Of a DNA stretch of 64,000 bases, positions 26,889-36,733 are shown one piece after another. The stretch comes from G963678255 sp963678255. GTDB taxonomy: Bacteria > Cloacimonadota > Cloacimonadia > Cloacimonadales > WRIO01. Both the position numbers and the translations under genes were made by a program. The DNA lies in the NCBI GenBank assembly GCA_963678255.2, contig CAXXTW010000002.1, forward strand, positions 1,240,001-1,304,000. Direction: 5' to 3'. A model generated the notes under the pieces. It was given only the letters and a program-made list of their open reading frames with translations. It was not told the origin of the DNA and did not search any database. How positions within the stretch are numbered: position 1 is the stretch's first letter; each line of letters begins with the position of its first letter.

Positions 26889-27689
26889 TTATGGAACTGG
26901 TATAACAAATTTAAACTCTCTGGATTCTGATCCACTATTTATTGTTCCATCTGTCTCTGTCCGACCAATGGCATCTACTCTCCAATAATATGTACCAGGA
27001 TATAATTGAGGACCATAATAATTTATAGAAAAATTATTATTTTCAAGTACATATTCATCATCATGCCATAAATATTGTTTCTCTTCATTCATTAAAACTA
27101 ATCTTAATCTTGTCGTTGTCCCCACAGTTGTGCCTACCTTCATCCATTGAAAAGTAGGTCTGCTTGTGTTTAAAATAGAATTATCTAAAGGTTGTACTAA
27201 AATTACTTTGTCTAATAAAAGATAATGTACAGTATCTGATGTAGAATAATTACCAGCCATATCTACTGCCTGAATAAAATAATTCCAATTAATCTCTAAT
27301 ACTCCTTGATCAGGTACAGGTAAAAATCGATCTATATATTCTTCACTGTTTGAAGAAATTGAGTCTATCTTAACAGGAGAGTTTCCATCAGCATATCTGA
27401 AAATACGATATAACCTTAAATCATTGTCTAGCATAAAATTCCATTTAACATTTATCCAATTTCCATCAGTCTCTGCATCAATTCCACTATTATTATCATT
27501 CAATAAAACATATCTTGTAGTATCGTAAGCAATATAAGGGTGATACCTGATAGAGTCTCCAAATTCTCCTAAATGCTTTTGCATCACAGGTCTGGATGGA
27601 GGAGTTGTGTCAACGCCAGTTGAATCATTACCTGCACAAGCGCTAAATATGATTGTCACGATCATTGTAATAATAAATAAATATTTCAT
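26889..27689 (-). CDS. Lipoprotein with fibronectin-III-like domains
   Basis: This is a 266-residue predicted lipoprotein. A hydrophobic signal ends in the lipobox IFSAC. The rest looks like two beta-sandwich domains of fibronectin III type (around 55-150, DGNWINVKWNFMLDNDLRLYR; and 160-262, PTFQWMKVG, YPGTYYWRVDAIG). I see no catalytic motif. It follows the PorV-like gene by 10 bases and precedes the SLBB gene, so it may be an accessory of the sorting or export machinery. Confidence 0.75.
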   Translation of the reverse strand: MKYLFIITMIVTIIFSACAGNDSTGVDTTPPSRPVMQKHLGEFGDSIRYHPYIAYDTTRYVLLNDNNSGIDAETDGNWINVKWNFMLDNDLRLYRIFRYADGNSPVKIDSISSNSEEYIDRFLPVPDQGVLEINWNYFIQAVDMAGNYSTSDTVHYLLLDKVILVQPLDNSILNTSRPTFQWMKVGTTVGTTTRLRLVLMNEEKQYLWHDDEYVLENNNFSINYYGPQLYPGTYYWRVDAIGRTETDGTINSGSESREFKFVIPVP

Positions 27690-27698
27690 CTTATCCTC

Positions 27699-28706
27699 CT
27701 AAAATTTAGCCCCAATTCCAATACGATTTGTATTTCCTAATGTGTTTGTAACAAAAGCATAATCAATATTAAAACCATACAATTCCAGACCAATTCCTGC
27801 GCTAAAGTTTTTATCATAATATCCTAAACGAAACTTTGTATCGTTCTTATATACCCATTCCATTCCAAAATGATCAGTTTTATTATAAACATAATCTTTA
27901 TCATAAGCAAGAATAACACTCGAATTTAGTCTTTTAATCGGTTGCTTAAAAGCAAAACCAAATTTTGTATTGAATAAAACTTCATCCTGATGTTTGGATT
28001 GAGTATCCCAGGTTATACCAGTACCCCCAATATCTTGCAAATTTAGACCAAAATTTATATCACCCAACCATTCTTGATCTATTAATATACCTAAATTTGT
28101 TCTCATTAAAAATGAAACATCAAAACCATTCCCATCACCATAATTATCAAGAATTTTTCTTTTTATATATTTAAAAGTTGCACCTAAATGATAATCTATG
28201 GGTAAGACAAAAAGAAACCAACCTAAATCAGTATCTTGATGAATATGCTTTGCAAATGAAAATTGAAATAAGTCATCAGTGCTTTTAAAAACCCTGTCTG
28301 GTTCAGCTGTCAGCTGTAAATCATCATAAGCAGCTCTTTGATCTATATTTGTACCAATTAAATTTGACTCAGAATAAACAGGAATATCATCAATAGTTAA
28401 TCTTATCCAGTTTACTCCAATAGTAACTTCATTTGGTAATGGATGACAATAGGTGAAATTGTCATATGTCGCTAATCCATCGTATAAAAAAGCTCTCATC
28501 ATGCTTGCTTCATATTGTCTAATTTGACTAATCCCTGAAGAATTCCAATAAATAGCTGTTCCATCATCTGCTATTGCTGTATATGCACCACCTAAACTAA
28601 TTGCTCTCACTCCTGAGCCTATCAACATAAAATCGCCAGCATATCTACCCGCTATTAACAATTGTGTTATCAATATTATTATTAGACTTATATATATTCT
28701 TTTCAT
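27699..28706 (-). CDS. PorV/PorQ-like outer-membrane protein (UPF0164)
   Basis: This is a 335-residue predicted beta-barrel with a signal sequence. It has the diagnostic N-terminal motif GSGVRAISLGGAYTAIADDG followed by AIYWNSSGI. PorV in the type IX secretion system is an outer-membrane shuttle that brings cargo with a C-terminal sorting domain to PorU. The gene lies 9 bases after the PorU-like gene, which supports this role. Barrel strands end in aromatic or hydrophobic residues (GIGAKF at the C terminus). Confidence 0.87.
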   Translation of the reverse strand: MKRIYISLIIILITQLLIAGRYAGDFMLIGSGVRAISLGGAYTAIADDGTAIYWNSSGISQIRQYEASMMRAFLYDGLATYDNFTYCHPLPNEVTIGVNWIRLTIDDIPVYSESNLIGTNIDQRAAYDDLQLTAEPDRVFKSTDDLFQFSFAKHIHQDTDLGWFLFVLPIDYHLGATFKYIKRKILDNYGDGNGFDVSFLMRTNLGILIDQEWLGDINFGLNLQDIGGTGITWDTQSKHQDEVLFNTKFGFAFKQPIKRLNSSVILAYDKDYVYNKTDHFGMEWVYKNDTKFRLGYYDKNFSAGIGLELYGFNIDYAFVTNTLGNTNRIGIGAKF

Positions 28707-28714
28707 GGATTCTC

Positions 28715-31700
28715 CTATCTCAAAATCGCCATTTTTGCAGTTTTAATGATTTCTTTATTACCCCTTTTTGCGATTACTTTATAAAAATATACCCCATTCG
28801 CTAAAGGATAATTATCATTATCCCTGCAGTCCCAGCCATAAACTGTTCTTGGATATTCATGGTATCCTACAGACTTTGGTAAATCATCAAAAGTTTTAAC
28901 TAACCTACCGCTAACAGTATAAATCTTTATTTTGACATGATCAGCATCATCCGTTAATGTATAAGTAAATCGTGTTCTATTTGCATTCACAGGGTCTATT
29001 GTCTTTGATTTTACTGGATTTGGATAATTGGCAATCTTTGTTAAACTAAATTGATCATTAACTCTAAAACTAACTTGTTTACTATTGTTATTTCCATTAA
29101 CATCTGTACAGGATATATTAAGAATGTATTCACCTTTAACAAGATTTAATCTATATTTCATAGGGATATGGTTAATATGCTCTGGAATTATGGAAATTGC
29201 AAATTCTTTTGAATCAATCGACTGCCCATCTAAAAACAAAGTAATAGGATGATCTATCAAATCTATTCCATTTGCATCTTGAAACAGAAATGAAAAGACT
29301 CCCGTGCCAGAAATATAGCCGCCCTCAGTGAATTCCTGACCTTCAACATTTATATCAATATTTGGCAAAATTCTATCGTTATTATAAAAGACAGTATAAA
29401 TTCCTTCTCTATCTATCTCTCCAACGACAAAATCACTACCTGATGATAATATGCCTCCCTGATATATCATTTTTTTATACTTAGGTTCCCATCGATATAT
29501 GTGAAATCTTTCTTGATTTTCCAAGTATTGCGTTAATGAATCACTGGAACTATAATTAAATGTTATTATAATTTTTTTATTGTTAGGAAATCTCCCTAAA
29601 CTATCTGCTAATAATGATTTATTCAGACAATTTATCTCATACCAATTAGAAGTATTTCCATTCTTTAACTTAATCTCTTTTATGTCAGCTTGATTATCAA
29701 TATTAACTTTTGAATAAGTGACTAAATTAATATAAGTACTCTGATTAAACATTTGTGCTGGAATTTCAATTTTTACATTATTATCTAAACTATTTATTAT
29801 AGAAGATAAGGAATTTACTTCTTGCAAATTAAAACTACCATTATAATTAGATATATTATTATTTAAGTCTCCCTCTAAAAAATCAATTCCTTGCTCATTT
29901 ACAATAATCTTTAATAAGACAGATCCCTTCAATTGTTTCAAAGGAATATAATCCCATCGCTTTTCCATTGCTTCCAAACCTGCAAACTCCACTCGATTAA
30001 TTAAATATTGTATTCCATTTATCACGTTATAACAGGCTACACTTGTTAATGATGAAGCTGTATTCCCAATATTTTGAGTTAATAATCTTATTGAAGGAAG
30101 ATTGTTATGCTCAACATACTCGACAAAACTAATTGATAAATCTGGTCCATGAATTTCGAATCTGTTTAAAGAATAGTTTGTATTTTGAATAGCTCCATTC
30201 TGATATTGAATTTCAAAATAATAATGTACTATACCTAAACTTTTAAAACCTGATAATTTCTGATCTAAAACCCAATAATCTAAATCTAAGTCATATCGCA
30301 TGGGTAATTTTATGGTTGCATTTAGATTTTGGTTGTATGGATCTGTTTGAACACCTTGCTTATTATTTTGAAAATTTATTCCATCAACTAATATTCTGCA
30401 ATAAACTGATTGTATTGGCATGGTTTGGAAAAACTTCACTCTGATATCTACTGTATCATTAATTGTAGGCTCTGAAGGTATAACACGGATATCTGAAGCC
30501 AATGGTTGACCTAATGAAAAATATCTTGAGGTTATATATTCTCCGTTTGAACTTGATCCGATAAACTTAATTGTTCTTGTAAAAGCTTGACCTGTATAGT
30601 TAGGAATCACATAAGTAGAATTAAACTCTCCGTTTATAACTGGATTTTCTATCATAGATATATTTTGAGGAATTTCATTTTGATTTAATATCAGCATTCT
30701 TGTTAAATTTATAGAAGGGTCAAATCGAACTTTAAAACGTAATGTGTCTCCAGCTCCGTGTACATTAGTGTCATTTAAAAAACTAATTTGTCCGTCTTCA
30801 TTTGGTTTTAATGGATGTACCATTGGATCTCCAATATATACACATCCTTGCGTTAAAGCTATCCCTGCATAACTATTTGGATACTTGCCATAAAATTTTG
30901 CTTTTGTATAAGAGATTACATCTCCAATAGTATTTAAATTCTGATTAAACATTCCATCAGATAAATTCATTCCAAAATATAAGTCATCGTTCAAATATCC
31001 TAATCCTGAAAAACCTATATGACCTATCGCTCCTTTGTTAGGTTCTGAGACTAATGCTTCTCCTATAGAAACTAACCCTTTCGTATCAAATGCAGAAGCA
31101 AAACATGCCAAACTTGAAACTATTGGATAATTAGCATTTGATAAAGTATGTATATCTGAAACGTTTAAAAGATTATAATCTGCCCAAATTCTTCCACCGC
31201 CATGACCCATAAATTGTAAAAAAATTGCGCCATCATTAATATAATCCTTTAACTTGAAGGTTCCTCCCACATATTCTGAACTTACTGTTTTAACAGCAGT
31301 ATAGACTCTGTTAACATGGTATTTTTGCGGAATGATATCTTTTCGAATTCTCTCAGATTGCTGTGCAAAAGTATCGGTTAAATCATCGACTTTACCACCA
31401 GTTGCTAAAATTATCTGACTATGCCATTTATTCGAAAAATTAGGTTGGGTTGAATACTGTAATGATTTCTGAGCTATTGGTAAAATTTGAGATTTGTCAT
31501 ATACGCAAATTCTACTAATATTGATATCTGCAACAGGATCTTGGCCAACAATGCAGGCATACCAATTATCACTTGATGTTGCACCATGCTTATAAGTCCA
31601 GATATTCTTCACGGGGATGATATCATACTTTTTAGTATCTGCTTGATTTCTTTTATCAAATAATCCATCTCCTAACAGCAAAACATGGGTCAATTTTGGT

Positions 31701-33778
31701 TCTTGCCACTGATTATATGCATAACTAATAAAATCTTTAATGGATTGAGGATGAGGGATGCTATGACCAAATTCATCATAAATGTCCTGAATATCTACAA
31801 TTTTTACTGTTTGACCTTCAGATTCCCAAATTTGCTTAAATAATAATGTGCCAGGATCATTTACAAAATCTTTTTTTGTTATGATTATGTTGGTTGCTGT
31901 ATTATCAGGATTCTTTAAATCTGAGGAATAATTTGGACGTATTCCATGAATATGCTTCTTATTTGATTCAGATACCGCATAATATTCTATACCTTCTGAA
32001 CTAATCTGATCTTGAAAACTCAATGTAAAGGGAGGTAATTCATTATCAGTTAAAGGTCTTATTGTTAAATTGTTAAAAACGCTGGAACCAATTTTGTAAA
32101 CTGAAATGTTTTCTTCCGTGAAATCCTGAATATCAAACTGATAAAATCCAAATCCCTTATTTGAAGGTTTATTAAATTTTATTTCATTCTTGCTCGTTTT
32201 GTATTCACGCCAATAAGTTAATTCAAAATAGTCTAAAAATATTTGTTCTAAATTCCCTGAATGTGTGTCCCCTGGTAAATCAATATAAAGTGAATTTGTC
32301 CCATGATTTAAATAGCTGTTTGCCATACCCTCTGGATTCTCAAAAATCTGCTCTCTTTGTCTTGTCCACCATTTATTGTTAATTAATGCTGAATTTACTC
32401 GAACAATTGCATGATGATCTGCTGATATATTATCGCTATACGATGAACCAAATAATGAAATTTTTGCAGTAAAATATCTTGTATTTACACTTCGTGGATA
32501 TTCTAAATTAAAATATGTAATATTTAGATCAGGGGCTGTTATTGATTTCCAAAACAATAAGTCTTCTCTATTATACCAAGCTCCCTCTCCCTGTGATATT
32601 TGATTACCTAATCTGTCAGTAAAAACTTGATTTTCAAAATGAACTGTCTGCTCATATGAGTCAGGAACTATTAGATTTGGCGATGGATTATTTAATTGTA
32701 AACCACCATTTTCCACTGCCATTCTGGTTCCATAGTTATCTGTTTTCAAGCTTAAGATATATATATTCTCATTTGAATAATTATCATAATAGCAATTTTC
32801 CCCTTTGTTGACTTCTCCATAAAACTCAAAATAATCACCAGAATTGAAAACTCCATCATTTTCTCCAACAAAATTTATTGGAACTGGACCATTTTTATCT
32901 CTCAATTCTAAATATCTGGGATCTAGTGTATTAAGATCAAAAGATAATTGCGTGTCGAGAGAATCTCTAATGTATGCTAAAGAATCTTGTAAATCCTGAT
33001 AAGTTACTTTATAAATACCTTCATCAATTACTTTTAAATATAATTCATTTACTTGAGTAGGATTTTTTGGACTCCGATAATTCTGCACTCTTGGTTCTTT
33101 TTCTTTTCGCCAATTCTTTGAGTAAATATTGTTTAAAAAGAATGAGTCTCCATAACTATCTGAAATATTACCATTAAACTTATTCTTTGGTGTTGATCTG
33201 ATATTACCTGATATCATTATTTGAAGTCTTGCTGTTTGAATTACTTCTAATACTTTTTTCTGTGGATTATATCTAAAAGGGTAAAATTGAAATCCAGCAA
33301 AATACCGGTTCCCCAAATAAGCTGCCTCATTCTTTTTAACCATTACATCAGGATAGATCTGATCTCTACTATAAAATTTATCATTTTTATAAAACTTTGT
33401 TATAACCTGTTTATTTTGTTCATCTTTTTCGTTAATTAATTCTAACTTATCAGCAGGTAACAACAAAATATTCTTTACTGTTGCCATTTTCTTTGATAAA
33501 ACATTGATCTGAAAATCACCATTAATAGGCAGTCCAATAATTTCAGAATAAAATGGTATTAATGGATTCCCTTCAATTGATAGTTGTCCATCTGATTCAC
33601 ATTTTATCATTTGATACTTGTTTTGGTTTTTTTCAACTTCCTTTAATTCATAGTCCTGTAATTCAAAATCTAGAATAATTTCAGTTTCTGTCATCTTGTA
33701 TATTTTAAAGTTGGACTTTGCTTGAATCTGCGTAGTCAACATAACTAATGCTATTATAGTAATTATGATCCTGTTCAT
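28715..33778 (-). CDS. PorU-like C25 peptidase/sortase with FlgD-like C-terminal domain
   Basis: This 1687-residue secreted protease resembles PorU, the type IX secretion sortase that removes C-terminal domains and attaches cargo to surface polysaccharide. It has a signal sequence (1-20), an N-terminal prodomain, and a C25 domain with the intact dyad H859 (FMGHGGGRIW) and C892 (SLACFASAFD). Beta-rich domains follow, and a FlgD-like domain from about residue 1595 contains NYPNPV, VSGRLVKTF and LANGVYFYKVIAKR. Most PorU proteins are near 1100-1200 residues, so this one is long. It is paired with the PorV-like gene. Confidence 0.87.
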   Translation of the reverse strand: MNRIIITIIALVMLTTQIQAKSNFKIYKMTETEIILDFELQDYELKEVEKNQNKYQMIKCESDGQLSIEGNPLIPFYSEIIGLPINGDFQINVLSKKMATVKNILLLPADKLELINEKDEQNKQVITKFYKNDKFYSRDQIYPDVMVKKNEAAYLGNRYFAGFQFYPFRYNPQKKVLEVIQTARLQIMISGNIRSTPKNKFNGNISDSYGDSFFLNNIYSKNWRKEKEPRVQNYRSPKNPTQVNELYLKVIDEGIYKVTYQDLQDSLAYIRDSLDTQLSFDLNTLDPRYLELRDKNGPVPINFVGENDGVFNSGDYFEFYGEVNKGENCYYDNYSNENIYILSLKTDNYGTRMAVENGGLQLNNPSPNLIVPDSYEQTVHFENQVFTDRLGNQISQGEGAWYNREDLLFWKSITAPDLNITYFNLEYPRSVNTRYFTAKISLFGSSYSDNISADHHAIVRVNSALINNKWWTRQREQIFENPEGMANSYLNHGTNSLYIDLPGDTHSGNLEQIFLDYFELTYWREYKTSKNEIKFNKPSNKGFGFYQFDIQDFTEENISVYKIGSSVFNNLTIRPLTDNELPPFTLSFQDQISSEGIEYYAVSESNKKHIHGIRPNYSSDLKNPDNTATNIIITKKDFVNDPGTLLFKQIWESEGQTVKIVDIQDIYDEFGHSIPHPQSIKDFISYAYNQWQEPKLTHVLLLGDGLFDKRNQADTKKYDIIPVKNIWTYKHGATSSDNWYACIVGQDPVADINISRICVYDKSQILPIAQKSLQYSTQPNFSNKWHSQIILATGGKVDDLTDTFAQQSERIRKDIIPQKYHVNRVYTAVKTVSSEYVGGTFKLKDYINDGAIFLQFMGHGGGRIWADYNLLNVSDIHTLSNANYPIVSSLACFASAFDTKGLVSIGEALVSEPNKGAIGHIGFSGLGYLNDDLYFGMNLSDGMFNQNLNTIGDVISYTKAKFYGKYPNSYAGIALTQGCVYIGDPMVHPLKPNEDGQISFLNDTNVHGAGDTLRFKVRFDPSINLTRMLILNQNEIPQNISMIENPVINGEFNSTYVIPNYTGQAFTRTIKFIGSSSNGEYITSRYFSLGQPLASDIRVIPSEPTINDTVDIRVKFFQTMPIQSVYCRILVDGINFQNNKQGVQTDPYNQNLNATIKLPMRYDLDLDYWVLDQKLSGFKSLGIVHYYFEIQYQNGAIQNTNYSLNRFEIHGPDLSISFVEYVEHNNLPSIRLLTQNIGNTASSLTSVACYNVINGIQYLINRVEFAGLEAMEKRWDYIPLKQLKGSVLLKIIVNEQGIDFLEGDLNNNISNYNGSFNLQEVNSLSSIINSLDNNVKIEIPAQMFNQSTYINLVTYSKVNIDNQADIKEIKLKNGNTSNWYEINCLNKSLLADSLGRFPNNKKIIITFNYSSSDSLTQYLENQERFHIYRWEPKYKKMIYQGGILSSGSDFVVGEIDREGIYTVFYNNDRILPNIDINVEGQEFTEGGYISGTGVFSFLFQDANGIDLIDHPITLFLDGQSIDSKEFAISIIPEHINHIPMKYRLNLVKGEYILNISCTDVNGNNNSKQVSFRVNDQFSLTKIANYPNPVKSKTIDPVNANRTRFTYTLTDDADHVKIKIYTVSGRLVKTFDDLPKSVGYHEYPRTVYGWDCRDNDNYPLANGVYFYKVIAKRGNKEIIKTAKMAILR

Positions 33779-33807
33779 TAATTCTCTCCTACTAAATTTA
33801 ATATTAT

Positions 33808-35082
33808 TTATGATAAACCCTTTTTCCCAATATCTTTTCGATAATAAATATGTTCAAAATTAACTTCTTTTATTGCTTCATATGCTTTTGTTATTGTTTG
33901 ATCCAAACTGTCTGAAAGAGCAGTCACACTCAACACTCTACCACCATTTGTCGATAAACAAATATCTTTGGATCGTCCTTTGCGAGTTACTCCTGCATAA
34001 TTAATTCTAATATCTTCTCTGTTTTGTATATCATTTGAAATTAAAATTTCAAATCCCTTTTCAAACTTTCCAGGATATCCTTCTGATGCTGCAACAACAG
34101 TCACAGCATATTGGTCTTTCCAATGTAATTTAATTTCTTTAATTCTATTTTGAATTATAGCATGACAAATATCATAAAAATCTGTTTCTAATAAAGGAAG
34201 TAATACCTGAGTTTCTGGGTCTCCTAATCGACTATTAAATTCAACAACTTTTGCACCAGTTTCTGTTATCATTAAACCTGCATAAAGTACCCCTTTAAAT
34301 GGACAACCTTCTGCCTTCATAGCTTTCAATACTGGCCTAAAAATGCTTTCATCTATCTGTTCTTTTAAAAAATCAAACTTTTTAACAGGGGCAAATGCAC
34401 CCATTCCACCTGTGTTGGGGCCTTTGTCACCATCAAAAATCTGCTTATGATCCTGGCAAATGATTGTACTAATAAAATCTTCTCCATCACAGAAGGCAAA
34501 TACTGACGCTTCTTCACCTTTCATAAAAGATTCTACAACTATATGAGATCCTGCATCACCAAATCTTTCTTCCTGCATCATGCTTATAACGGCCTGCTCT
34601 GCTTCATCAATATTTTGACAAATAACAACGCCTTTCCCTGCAGCTAATCCGTCTGCTTTCACAACTTGTGGATAATTAACCGTTTTTAAATATAAAAGGC
34701 ATTCTTCTATATCTGAAAATGTTTCAAAATCTGCTGTAGGGATATTATATTTTCTCATTAATTTCTTGGCAAAAATCTTACTACTCTCAATTCTTGTTGC
34801 TGATTTTGTCGGGCCAATAACTGAAACCTGATGCTCTGATAAATAATCAACAAGTCCTTCTGATAACATCTGTTCATTTCCAACAAAAACCAAATCTATA
34901 TTTTGCTGGTTTATAAACTCTACTACATGAGCAAAAGTCAATAATTCTACACAATTATACTCCTCTGATATTCCATCATTCCCAGGGAATACAAAAATAT
35001 TCTGTGTTTTGTGACTTTTATCAAAAGCTTGGGCTATCGCATGCTCACGGGCACCTGATCCGATTATTAATACATTTATCAT
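33808..35082 (-). CDS. purD: Phosphoribosylamine-glycine ligase
   Basis: PurD carries out the second step of purine synthesis, joining glycine to phosphoribosylamine with ATP. The 424-residue ATP-grasp protein has VLIIGSGAREHAI, VKADGLAAGKGVV, the GDKGPNTGGMGAFAPV signature and EFNSRLGDPETQVLLP. Its start overlaps the cinA stop by 4 bases. Confidence 0.97.
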   Translation of the reverse strand: MINVLIIGSGAREHAIAQAFDKSHKTQNIFVFPGNDGISEEYNCVELLTFAHVVEFINQQNIDLVFVGNEQMLSEGLVDYLSEHQVSVIGPTKSATRIESSKIFAKKLMRKYNIPTADFETFSDIEECLLYLKTVNYPQVVKADGLAAGKGVVICQNIDEAEQAVISMMQEERFGDAGSHIVVESFMKGEEASVFAFCDGEDFISTIICQDHKQIFDGDKGPNTGGMGAFAPVKKFDFLKEQIDESIFRPVLKAMKAEGCPFKGVLYAGLMITETGAKVVEFNSRLGDPETQVLLPLLETDFYDICHAIIQNRIKEIKLHWKDQYAVTVVAASEGYPGKFEKGFEILISNDIQNREDIRINYAGVTRKGRSKDICLSTNGGRVLSVTALSDSLDQTITKAYEAIKEVNFEHIYYRKDIGKKGLS

Positions 35083-36305
35083 AGCTTTCCCACCTTTTGC
35101 ATTAACTCATATAAAAGAAATTCTGCCGCTTTAAATCTAATGCTATCACGGGTCCCTATAAATAACTTTTTATAAGTTATGGTTTCAAATTTATTTTTTA
35201 TTGCCATATATACCAAACCAACTGGTTTCTCTGTACTTCCTCCATCAGGACCTGCGATACCCGTTATTGATAAAGAAAAATCTGTGAGATATAAAGAAGA
35301 TAACCCTTCGACCATTCCAATTGCAATTTCTTCACTGACAGCACCATATTTAGAAAGATTTTCTTTGGGAATACCTAGCACTCTTTCTTTAAAAGCATTG
35401 TCATAAGCAATAATCCCACCTTTAAAATATGATGACGACCCTGGGTAATCTGTTAATATTTTGCTCAACATACCACCAGTACAACTTTCTGCTGTACTAA
35501 TAGTGTATGATTTGGCTTTTAATAAAGTATGAAGCTTTTCTATAATCGTTGTTTCATCTTCTCCCCATATAAAAGAAGATAATCTTTCCCTAATCTCATT
35601 TTCAACAAACATACAATCTTCTGAATTTTCTCCATAAATCCTGATATCTACTCTGCCTGTCTGGGGCAACCAGGCTATATTTACTCCTTCAGGAACAATT
35701 ATCCCTTCAAGATCTTCAGCTGTTTTTGATTCTGATATTCCATATGTATTTAATGTTTTTACGTAAAGAGATTCTTTCTTAAACTTCTCTTGAATGATAG
35801 GAATGATTCTATTTTTTATCAAATATTCCATTTCAAGAGGGACACCAGGTAAAGCAAAAAAATTAGAGTTTTGATATTCGTAAAACAATCCAGGTGCGGT
35901 CCCAACAGAATTTTTTAAAAATGTAAAACCTTCTGGGACTAGTGCTTGATTTTTATTAATCTCAGGAATAACTATTTCCCTTTTTGAAAACATTTCCTTA
36001 ATATTTTCCCAAATCTCATCAACAAATTCTAAATCTTTTTTAAAAAATTCAGAAATAGATTGTTTGGTTATATCATCCTTTGTTGGCCCTAAACCACCTG
36101 TGGAAATGATAATCTGAAAACGTTGAACATAATCTGAAAGCACTCTCTTTATCTCATCGCCTTCATCTGGTATTATTATTGATTCAGTTATGAAGATCCC
36201 GATTTTTGAAAGTTCTTTTCCAATATAAGCCAGATTACTGTTAACAGTTTTACCCAATAACAGCTCATTTCCTATATTTATTATTCCTACTTTTATATCA
36301 TTCAT
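35079..36305 (-). CDS. cinA: CinA family protein (NMN deamidase / competence-damage protein)
   Basis: The 408-residue protein has an N-terminal MoCF/COG1058 domain (GNELLLGKTVNSN, ISTGGLGPTKDDIT, FALPGVPLEMEYL) and a C-terminal PncC domain (STAESCTGGMLSKILTD, SITGIAGPDGG, KPVGLVYMA). The C-terminal part deamidates nicotinamide mononucleotide in NAD salvage, and the N-terminal part is an ADP-ribose pyrophosphatase in studied homologues. It is the first gene of the 27-gene minus-strand array. Confidence 0.95.
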   Translation of the reverse strand: MNDIKVGIINIGNELLLGKTVNSNLAYIGKELSKIGIFITESIIIPDEGDEIKRVLSDYVQRFQIIISTGGLGPTKDDITKQSISEFFKKDLEFVDEIWENIKEMFSKREIVIPEINKNQALVPEGFTFLKNSVGTAPGLFYEYQNSNFFALPGVPLEMEYLIKNRIIPIIQEKFKKESLYVKTLNTYGISESKTAEDLEGIIVPEGVNIAWLPQTGRVDIRIYGENSEDCMFVENEIRERLSSFIWGEDETTIIEKLHTLLKAKSYTISTAESCTGGMLSKILTDYPGSSSYFKGGIIAYDNAFKERVLGIPKENLSKYGAVSEEIAIGMVEGLSSLYLTDFSLSITGIAGPDGGSTEKPVGLVYMAIKNKFETITYKKLFIGTRDSIRFKAAEFLLYELMQKVGKL

Positions 36306-36733
36306 TCTATATCCTTGCTTACTCCTTCGAGTAACTCCTTTTTAATCCTTTAAATAAATTTGTCAATTGTTTTATCTCTTTTTCACTTTTTTCTATATTA
36401 CTGATTATTCATAGTTTTAATAACAATTTGACTTTTATTCTAATCGTCGATTTCTGATCATTTTAATAATACTCACCTGAATGGCAATGAAAATCTAATT
36501 CTCATAACTATCTCCATAAAATCATTTTATTGTCGTAAGGAATCCTCTATAATATATAACAACCGACATACAAAAAAGTGACACTTTTTTTCATTTTTTT
36601 TTATTTATTAAATCATTATCTTCTTTATTTTTTATATTCAAAATCCTTTTGACATTTTTTCATCTTATTTTATTTTGAGGAATCCTTATTATTTCTAATT
36701 GGGATTAAATGGTTAATGAAGGTGTTTGTTTTT
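36306..36733. other. Divergent intergenic region between cinA and the glycosyltransferase
   Basis: About 430 very AT-rich bases without a gene. It should hold the promoter of the long minus-strand array starting at cinA, but I cannot pick one confidently. The plus-strand candidate is listed separately. A short hairpin TTACTC/GAGTAA lies at 36319-36334. Confidence 0.5.
36649..36676 (+). promoter_or_regulatory. Candidate sigma-70 promoter of the glycosyltransferase
   Basis: A perfect TTGACA (36649-36654) is followed after 16 bases by TATTTT (36671-36676), about 57 bases before the chosen start codon. Confidence 0.5.

Noticed and set aside
36314..36328. 15-base match CTTGCTTACTCCTTC also found at 48175-48189
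   Set aside because: Low-complexity pyrimidine-rich sequence in two AT-rich spacers; no larger shared structure around it.
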